DNA from: Jimgerdemannia flammicorona
Lineage: Eukaryota > Mucoromycota > Endogonomycetes > Endogonales > Endogonaceae
Direction: 5' to 3'
DNA: 14,169 bases
NCBI GenBank assembly: GCA_003990745.1
Contig: RBNI01004378.1
Span: 1 to 14,169 of the forward strand
This document shows positions 7,664 to 14,169 of the stretch, one piece after another. A program made the position numbers and the translations under genes. Position 1 is the stretch's first letter, and the number at the start of each line of letters is the position of its first letter. Under the pieces are notes generated by a model that was not told where the DNA came from, ran no database searches, and saw nothing but the letters and a program-made list of their open reading frames with translations.

Positions 7664-9268
7664 ATGACTTTACCCATTCACACTGACACCTTGCATACCC
7701 ACCATGCCACCACTTCTTACACCTTCTGCTTCTACGTCTCGGGTCATGGTTAGTAACATTGCTTTGACTTTCCCGTACACGGTTGGGATTGCTACAACCT
7801 TTGACTAGGGGAGATTTCAAGTCCCCTCTTAGCCCTCCGTTTTTTCAATATTAACCTACTAACCCTTCATTTCGTTTCTGCTTCTTCAACCTAGGGTGGG
7901 GCCACGCCACCCGCGCGTGCCAGGTCATCTTCGACATCTTGCGTCTTCCTGCCGGCCACAGGGTCTACGTCGTCTCTAACGCCTCCGAGTTCATCTTCCG
8001 AGGCGTCACCGACCGCGGCGCCGTCTACCGCCATGCTCTCATTGATGCCGGCGTCGTCCAGCCACTCGCGTATACCGTCGACCGCGAGAAGACCATCGAG
8101 AACCTGACTGAGTTCTTACGCCATCGCGAGGAGAAGCTTGCGAGGGAGATGGTGTGGCTTAGGAGTGTCGGCGCTGATTGCGTATTGTGCGACTCACCGT
8201 TCTTGCCATGGTGAGTGCGGGTTGCCCTTTGTGATCTAGGGTTTTGGGTGCGGCCACCTTTCATTCCCGCTCATACAACCTGCGATTATTTCCAGTGCTG
8301 CCGCCTCCGCAGTTGGTATCCCCGCTGCCATCGTCTCCAACTTCACTTTCGACGAGGTCTACTTGGGTCTCTGTGAAAACGATGCCCTCGACCCCACCAT
8401 CAACACTATTGTCCACACCATCATCTCCGATTACAAAAAAGCCGACCTCCTCATCCGCCTCCCTGGCGCCATTCGCATTCCCTCCTTCGAATCCTCCCCC
8501 ACCCTTGTCCCCATCACCCCCATTACCGCTCCGAACACCCTGCTCCCCGTCTTTCCAGTCACCACTACTTCCCTGATCCCTACAACCACTCTCCTCCCGC
8601 GCCTCATCATCGACATCCCTCTCGTGTTCCGCCACAGCGTGACCCCGCGCTCCGCCGTCCTCGACGGCCTCGCCATTCCGACTGCCATCTACACTACACA
8701 TAAGATCCTCCTCCTCACCTTCGGCGGCCAAATCATTGACAACGAGGAGTGGGGCGACCCGCTCCCACCCGGCTGGATCTGCATCGTCTGCGGCGCGCCT
8801 GACTACGGCGAGCTTCCCCCGCGATTTTACCGCGCCTCACGTGACGCTTATGTGCCTGACCTTGTCAACGCGTGCGACGTGGTGCTAGGCAAGCTTGGGT
8901 ACGGGACGTGCTCTGAGTGCATCGGTCACGCGCGCCCCTTCATTTACGTCCCGCGCCCGCAGTTTATCGAGGAGTACGGCCTACTCGAGCTCATGCGCTC
9001 GCAGGGCAGCTGTGTCGAGTTGACCAGAGAGAAGTTCGAGGGTGGGGAGTGGAAGGAGGCTATACTTGAAGCCTGCGCGATGCCTGGGAGGTGCGATGAA
9101 GCGAAGAGGATCGCGCATGATGGCGGAGTCGTAGCCGCGAGGGTATTGTGCGAGTTTGTGAGGGAGAGGAGAGGAGAGAACGTGGTAGATGGGAAAGGCG
9201 TCGAGGAGGTCGATATTATAGTTGATGTGACGAGGGGAGTGGAGATGTTTGGGGAAGTGGTGAATTGA
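7664..9268 (+). CDS. GT-B-like glycosyltransferase similar to the N-terminal domain of L-arabinokinase
   Basis: Exons 7664-7748, 7895-8210 and 8296-9268 join with correct phase to 1374 nt, 457 residues. Both introns are GT-AG (146 and 85 bp). The start ATG at 7664 is the one in frame with the first motif and has A at -3. Residues 21-35 read FCFYVSGHGWGHATR, the nucleotide-sugar transferase-like opening seen in the N-terminal half of plant L-arabinokinase; the first intron splits the Gly codon of GHGWGH. Later marks are LLLTFGGQ (272-279), at the start of the C-terminal Rossmann half, and LGKLGYGTCSECI (331-343), the likely donor-sugar loop. Residues about 200-235 form a Pro/Thr-rich linker between the two halves. 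In plants the domain is fused to a GHMP kinase; here the protein ends after the transferase part with no kinase motif. No signal peptide is seen, so it is probably cytosolic. The exact sugar and acceptor are unknown. Confidence 0.85.
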
Positions 9269-10830
9269 AGGGCGGTTTTAGAGTTGTGGGGAGAGGGGAG
9301 ACAAGGGTGACGAGTTTAGAAATGGGTTTTGGCGTTTTTTTTTGGACGGTTGTCACTCGCTCCCTTCGAACATTTATCTCGAACGGCTTGCAGCCTGTTC
9401 GTACTCCACACGTATATTCGTTAGATTTCTTGATTGCGCGCCCGTCCTTAATGATATATTGCATTCACACGCTTTAGAGAGGTACAGATTTACGAGAATT
9501 ATCAGCGGCGTTTTGGCGAGAGACGACTTTCTCCTTCAAATATATGATATGGCGCGTCGAGGAATGGAACCAAGTAGAAGGGTGTCATAGACTGGTTGTC
9601 CATGACACTGGCGGACCGCATTGTACGCAGGTCGCGCTAGAACCAAATCATGAGGGATCCATCCAATACCGAAAGGTTGTAGTTGTAAGAATGAAGGAAC
9701 GTGTCCCTGGTTGTGTATGCTGTTAAGTCTGCTGTTGATTGCATGCTACAAAACGTAAATTATATATTTTCAAAATGTAAATGTCGACTGCGCTAGCCAG
9801 ATGTTTTATTTTTCGTCGTCATATTTTGATGTGAAGTGTAGCCCGCCATTGACGCGAAAATTCACATATAATAACTAATGACATGTCTAAAATACAATCG
9901 AGTTCTTGAATTTTCTGGCTTTCTCCGAGATGAGAGGATCGTCGGCCCCAATCCACACAACGCTCCAAGAATCTATTTGTTGTTTTCGCGGCAAAGCTCA
10001 GTACACTGGTTTATACCTAACATGGAGGGTTGCAGGTGTGAAAATAACACGGGATATTCGCCTTTCTGCAGTTTCAGAACCGGAGCGGCCAAGGCACGGG
10101 CTATGAGAGAGGGTCTCACATTTAGGCAGTCGTGACATAATTATATCCAGAGGAAAGATTTTTTTTTTTTTTATCATGGGAAGGATAAGATCCCTGGATC
10201 TACTCATGTGGCACATATTCAGGGGGTGGCACGCTGTTACAGGGACTGTCCCAAACGGATGCCCTGGAGCACTTTGAACCCGGTTTGTTCCTTTACAAGG
10301 GCTGAAACAATTTCGTTCAGGGGCGAGCAACACTTTGGTTGGAGCAATGTCAAATTAATTGAAAGATATTGGCGGTTTCGGTTGTTCCGTCATTTCATTT
10401 CATTTAGCTTTTGCTTTTTGTTTATTCTCCAAAAATGGGGGTTTTTATACTTTAAATTGCCCCCCCCCCCCCTTTTTTTTTTTTTTTTTTTTTAAAAAAA
10501 AAAGGGAGAAATTGAGTGGGCGCTTCAATTGTACTGGGGTGCAGATTCGTGTCTTAAGATATGGAAAGCAAAGCATTCACCAAGTCTCACAAACGAGGTC
10601 GCATTGTCAGGGGCATCAAGACATCATATCGTGTCTGAACTTTATGTTTAATCGCTTTCTGGGTATCGTTGCATGAGCAATATTTATGTACAGTACAGTG
10701 ATTTGAATGCAATTTTTTCTTTTTTCTTTTTCCTGATAGCCACTTGTGCTCGGCTATTAAGCTAGATGTACATTATGTCATTGCTCGACCAGCGAACAAT
10801 TCGATAATGACTGAGAAACTGCTGGGTAAT
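9269..10830. other. Intergenic region between convergent genes
   Basis: This separates the plus-strand glycosyltransferase gene from the minus-strand secreted-protein gene, so both 3' ends face it. Short open frames occur (for example 9544-9726 and 9878-10135), but codon choice and composition do not support them. I recognise no RNA gene. A long homopolymer block lies at 10460-10503. Confidence 0.55.
10460..10503. repeat. Composite homopolymer C13-T21-A10
   Basis: Thirteen C, then 21 T, then ten A follow one another without interruption. The T and A parts are mutually complementary and could pair. The exact lengths are uncertain because such runs sequence and assemble poorly. Confidence 0.85.
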
Positions 10831-11820
10831 CTAGTGGTGGTTGGTTTTGATTGGCGAATGGCTCCGCGTCTTGCTGTGCGATTTGCCGCTGTGCGATTTG
10901 CCGCTGTGCGATTTGCCGCTGTGGGTCATGGTGGGCTTGTGAGTGGGGCGAACCTTGAAGTTCCGTTCCGGAGCGTCGGTCGTGGTGGTGGTAAATTCGC
11001 TGTTGGTAATCTCGGCGGCGACGGCGTCGGTGGGAACAGCGCCGTTATGGTTCCACCCATGGTGCTTTGACTTGGTGGTCGTTTTCGTGTGCTTTTTCGT
11101 GCTCGTTTCGAGGTTCTTTGTCTTCGTCGTTTTTGTGGTCCCGCCTTGGCCCATCCACTGCTTCATGTCGTTGGTGACGTAGTTTCCGATACTGCAATCC
11201 TGTTGCGTGGCGGTGACCTTTTCAGGAAGGTTCATTTGCGAGTACCACTCGAACTCGAGGACGAAGAAGTCGAACTGGCACGAACCAAAGGACCAGCCTT
11301 TGTCGTCGACGCGGACGCAACCGTTGTGGACCTTGCCGTTGGGGAGTTTTCTACCGATGAGTTCCTTGACCACGGCGGTGGAACCGCGCGGCCAATCGTT
11401 CGATGCCACGCTAACGAAAGGTTCCAATGCGTTGTCCCAATTCCCAAGACCCCAGGGAAACTGGCTAGCGGAAACAACCTCGTAGGTGTTTGAGTCTACG
11501 AGGTTGACAAGTTTGCCGCCGTCGACGAGGCAGGTACCCTCCATGTGGCATTTATCGTAGGTGTTCTTGTCGACATCCGCGATGAGATCGCCATTACCCG
11601 TCTTCAGCGCCTCGGTTTTTGGGCCCGTAAGCGTCAAGGGGTTGCCGTTGTTGTCCATATCTTTCGTGCCTTCTTTGGGGATCCAGTACTGGGTGAAGGT
11701 AATCTTGCCGCCGTCGTAGCAACTTGGTACGCGTTTCTCAATGGGGCTGGTTTCGGCGTCTTGGGCGAGGAAAGCCGCGATCAAAAGGACAGAAGAAGTG
11801 ATGAGGGAAGTGAACTTCAT
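10831..11820 (-). CDS. Secreted protein with a 3D/double-psi beta-barrel-like domain and an HSGKS-repeat tail
   Basis: One exon of 329 codons runs from the ATG at 11818-11820 to the TAG at 10831-10833. Residues 1-20 are a signal peptide (Lys near the start, hydrophobic LITSSVLLIAAFLAQ). EKR at 28-30 is a Kex2-type site, so the mature protein probably starts at V31. Residues about 37-190 hold ITFTQYWIP, MEGTCLVDGG, FPWGLG, then HNGCVRVDDKGWSFGSCQFD. The spaced Asp residues (D172/D173, D184) and the G-S-T strand before them resemble the bacterial 3D (Asp-Asp-Asp) domain, a double-psi beta-barrel seen in murein-acting and RlpA-like proteins. Six Cys (34, 91, 97, 168, 181, 209) could form three disulfides. 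Residues 228-329 are a low-complexity tail: Thr/Lys-rich, then His/Ser/Lys-rich with three HSGKS copies (300-314), rich in basic charge. A wall-associated or host/microbe-facing role is inferred; activity is unknown. No GPI-anchor-like hydrophobic end is present. Confidence 0.85.
   Translation of the reverse strand: MKFTSLITSSVLLIAAFLAQDAETSPIEKRVPSCYDGGKITFTQYWIPKEGTKDMDNNGNPLTLTGPKTEALKTGNGDLIADVDKNTYDKCHMEGTCLVDGGKLVNLVDSNTYEVVSASQFPWGLGNWDNALEPFVSVASNDWPRGSTAVVKELIGRKLPNGKVHNGCVRVDDKGWSFGSCQFDFFVLEFEWYSQMNLPEKVTATQQDCSIGNYVTNDMKQWMGQGGTTKTTKTKNLETSTKKHTKTTTKSKHHGWNHNGAVPTDAVAAEITNSEFTTTTTDAPERNFKVRPTHKPTMTHSGKSHSGKSHSGKSHSKTRSHSPIKTNHH
10879..10923 (-). repeat. Three perfect 15-bp coding repeats (HSGKS)
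   Basis: The unit CGATTTGCCGCTGTG (plus strand) occurs three times head to tail at 10879-10893, 10894-10908 and 10909-10923, with a partial degenerate copy just to the left. Each unit encodes HSGKS on the minus strand. Identity at the DNA level points to recent expansion in frame. Confidence 0.92.
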
Positions 11821-11902
11821 GATGGATTGAGGGATGAAATGGGATGGGATGGATTTAAAAAAGGAGTGTAACGTTTTCTAGTTAGATTTTTAAAGACTGT
11901 AG

Positions 11903-11933
11903 GCGATCAACGCGAAGTATAAGCGATCAACGC
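11903..11933. promoter_or_regulatory. 11-bp direct repeat upstream of the secreted-protein gene
   Basis: GCGATCAACGC occurs at 11903-11913 and at 11923-11933, 20 bp apart centre to centre, about 83-113 bp before the start codon and between it and the TATA box. Two turns of the helix would place both copies on the same face. It could be a protein-binding pair or a 5'-leader element; no known factor is matched. Confidence 0.4.
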
Positions 11934-11974
11934 TTTTGTGTGGTTATTGAAACTATTGATGCGTCTCATCTCGC

Positions 11975-11982
11975 TTTATATA
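11975..11982 (-). promoter_or_regulatory. TATA box of the secreted-protein gene
   Basis: Read on the minus strand the bases are TATATAAA, a canonical TATA box, about 155 bp before the ATG. With a normal fungal spacing, transcription would start about 30-60 bp further on, leaving a leader of roughly 100 bp. Confidence 0.5.
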
Positions 11983-11989
11983 CATTTTG

Positions 11990-14107
11990 TTTTCTGATCC
12001 GTCGCCGTGTTGACGAAACAGCAAATTACTCTCTACGCTTACGTTATCTAAAAAAACAAAACTCGCCAAACCCTAAACAGTAACTAATGCGTAAGATACT
12101 AATGTATAAACCATAGACAATCTGAGCTTAGTCTGGAATCAAGGAAAACAAACTTTGCATGCAACAGGTCACTTGAAAAATGAATGTATACCAAGGATGT
12201 ACAAAAATTAAAACTGCGATCACATTTCCAATTAAGTAGTAATAATAATATTAAGAATCACCTAATGCACAGGCTAATGATCCGTGCAAGGGCATGACAC
12301 GACAATGGCTCGTTTACACAAACAAAATCGTCTGTTGCCCCGTAGGGCGTCCCGCCTTAACCACACCTCCCCCGTAATTCAAATCAGCGATTGATTTGGT
12401 TGCCAGGTGTCCACAATAACGCGGCCGGCCGGGCCGGAGAGGGGGCAAAAAAGGAAATTTTCATTCGAATACATGGAATTGTTCGCGTTCATCGCATTTC
12501 TTTTCAATCATGAACGAATCTCGTACGGCATGCCAAAACGGCCCGATATCCTGTCATGACGGAAGTTTCCCCGAAAAGGTACAAACATGATTAAGATGCA
12601 AAACGTCACGGACCATTCCACCACTGCCTGGCTGATCAGAAGATGAGTGAATTATTCTTGAACCAGGGAATCGGAGCATGGCCTTGATGGATGGCACCAA
12701 TAGGTGCTAATGGACAATGTTGGGATCGTGACTTGATATCATCCGAGGTTCGGTAGAAAACGTGAAAAATAAAAATGGGCCGGAAAAAGAAGGTTGAATT
12801 TCGGATAGTATGTCATTCGACATGGCATTTGTAATAACAATCCGGAAAAGAAACAAGTCGCAGAAAAAGGAAAATATACGGTGGATAGAAACAACTTGGT
12901 AAGTGTATTGACTTCCTCCTATCCAACGAAAAACCACTCGGACTTAAATGAACTCGTTTTCAGTTAGCGTCGTTTCCAGTTCAGGAGAACGAAAACCACT
13001 AGCAAGACAAAATTCCCCTACTTCCGCGTCACATACAACCAATAAATCTCCTTTTTACCTATCGATTTAAGGGATCGTGAAGTAAGTTTGAGCCAAAACA
13101 AGTTCCTGCCTTTCAATTGGTACTCAACTTTACGTCTTTTTTTCACTATTCACAATTACAAACAGCGCCCACAGTTCGGCAATGATAATCGAGAATACTT
13201 GAGTCCCCACATCTTCATCCACCGTCCACAAACTGAAACCAAAGGGACCGGTTCATTTCTTTTGTTTGCTCCCTGAGTTCTGTTGGGCTTCGCTGAAAAA
13301 TAGGGGTTCGTTGCCATCCCCTGTTTGCGATGCATATATTACAATGTAAACAATCAGAGAGGTCAACAAAGGGTCGTCACGGTTACCACGCCATGGGCGC
13401 CACATGGACTTACTGATATGAAGCCCGTTTTTGAAATTTGAAATTTGTCCGATTTGACCAATCACCTGGCGTGTGGTTGCCCAGATAGTTGTCGGTGTTA
13501 GAATGATATGACGATTTCATTACACCCCTTACGTCATCAATCATCACACAACACAACCAATAATACCTGTCAAACGCGACATCAATATCAGTGATAACAA
13601 AGGGCACCTGCAACGTGGGTACATATCCATGATCAGCAAACAACACTGTTAGTTATTATGTGTATATACACAATAATGTTAGCATCCGGTTTGCTGGTTC
13701 TCAGAGGTCTCACCGTGCTGTAATTTCGCAATTGACGTCTTTGGAAATGGTGGAAATGGTGGTATGGTTTAAGGAAAGCTGGCCAATAGTAAAGCCCATC
13801 CGCTCGCCAAGAGTATTGAGTAAACTGTTGAATCGGCGCCGTGGCTTATCAAACAGCGCAATATTATTTGTTTACGACGTGTCATGTTTTCGACTGGCCG
13901 AATCGAGAATCAAAACGCGGGCAATACACCAAAAAAAGAAGTCATTCCGGGCTGGTAGTGGTGCTGAGCCGGGTCATTTCCGACAATGGACACACGATCG
14001 CGTCACACCAGATCCCATCATCTTTCCTCCTCACGTTCGGATTTAGTTTTTCAGTCCTTGTGTGTGGGGACTTGAGCTCCGTGTGTATATGGAATGACCG
14101 ATTCAAC
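11990..14107. other. Long intergenic region with no convincing gene
   Basis: About 2.1 kb of mixed composition. Open frames are short and scattered on both strands and lack the C/G-ending codon choice of the real genes here. Visible features are a GC-rich GGCCGGCC-type stretch at 12421-12436, a 7-bp hairpin with CAAATCA and TGATTTG arms (12380-12398), and a repeated GGAAATGGT motif near 13742-13760. It probably holds the distal promoter of the minus-strand secreted-protein gene and possibly the promoter of a gene starting at the right edge. Confidence 0.5.
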
Positions 14108-14130
14108 ATGAATTTCGCCCACATTGCCCG
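14108..14130 (+). CDS. Possible first exon of a gene running off the right edge (partial)
   Basis: ATG at 14108 opens MNFAHIAR and is followed at once by a good donor, GTAAGC, at 14131. A TATA-like GTGTATATGG lies about 30 bp upstream. Too little is visible to name a product, and the frame hits TGA soon after if the donor is not used. A short first exon is plausible but could be chance. Confidence 0.2.
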
Positions 14131-14169
14131 GTAAGCGTATCTTTTGAGCTAGTGCAATTTACTTTTTTT

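Noticed and set aside
7704..7706. ATG at 7704 as start of the glycosyltransferase
   Set aside because: It is in a different frame from the FYVSGHG motif and gives an unrelated peptide; the ATG at 7664 is in the right frame.
8244..8576. 110-codon plus-strand frame rich in Pro and Ser
   Set aside because: It is an out-of-frame reading of the same exon, and the true frame has family motifs on both sides.
8261..8731. 156-codon open frame on the minus strand
   Set aside because: It lies antisense to the third exon of the glycosyltransferase gene; its Glu/Asp/Gly-rich protein reflects the C-rich sense strand and matches nothing.
10208..10495. 95-codon plus-strand open frame
   Set aside because: It runs through the poly(C)/poly(T) block, ends in Pro and Phe runs, and has no coding codon bias before it.
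10879..10923. Short regular repeats as a possible CRISPR-like array
   Set aside because: The units are contiguous with no spacers and encode an in-frame peptide in a eukaryotic secreted protein.
11089..11493. 134-codon plus-strand open frame
   Set aside because: It is antisense to the secreted-protein gene, which has a signal peptide, domain motifs and a TATA box.
12380..12398. 7-bp hairpin with CAAATCA and TGATTTG arms
   Set aside because: It is too short and isolated to be a terminator or RNA element in a fungal genome; chance is enough to explain it.
13660..14046. 128-codon plus-strand open frame near the right edge
   Set aside because: Codon choice is unbiased, there is no recognisable motif, and an overlapping frame of similar quality exists.

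Overview
The window looks like nuclear DNA from a filamentous fungus. The genes have short GT-AG introns of about 78-146 bp with fungal donors (GTATGT, GTGAGT, GTAAGT) and pyrimidine-rich acceptors. There are secreted-protein features with a Kex2-type site, and a CpG-free AT-rich island whose dinucleotide pattern resembles repeat-induced point mutation (RIP). RIP is best known in Pezizomycotina, so that group is the first guess. Twelve exons in one gene is a high number for many Pezizomycotina, so the placement stays open.

Layout, left to right. (1) Positions 66-3471, plus strand: a 12-exon gene for a multi-pass membrane protein of the LtrA (low temperature requirement A) family, with a long charged N-terminal extension. 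All 11 introns were placed by hand and the phases close exactly on a 770-residue product. (2) Positions 3472-7595: no intact gene. This is a decayed region with three minus-strand gene relics: an unidentified frameshifted one (about 4038-4376), a fragment resembling the DUF6973 family (about 4746-5010), and a clear S9 prolyl-oligopeptidase-like C-terminal domain with frameshifts, a nonsense codon and a lost catalytic His (about 6536-7110). Between the last two lies the AT-rich, CpG-free island (about 4936-6371). (3) Positions 7664-9268, plus strand: a 3-exon gene for a 457-residue GT-B-like glycosyltransferase resembling the N-terminal half of plant L-arabinokinase, without the kinase half. 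(4) Positions 9269-10830: non-coding, with a C-T-A homopolymer block. (5) Positions 10831-11820, minus strand: a single-exon gene for a secreted protein. It has a signal peptide, a Kex2-like KR site, a six-cysteine domain resembling the bacterial 3D/double-psi beta-barrel fold, and a Thr/Lys/His/Ser-rich tail ending in HSGKS repeats. A TATA box and an 11-bp direct repeat lie upstream. (6) Positions 11821-14169: no convincing gene except a possible short first exon at the extreme right.

The three intact genes look independently transcribed. I see no sign of a cluster or shared pathway. The most interesting items are the secreted 3D-like protein, the stand-alone arabinokinase-type glycosyltransferase, and the gene graveyard around a RIP-like island. 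Family assignments come from recognised motifs, not from a database search.
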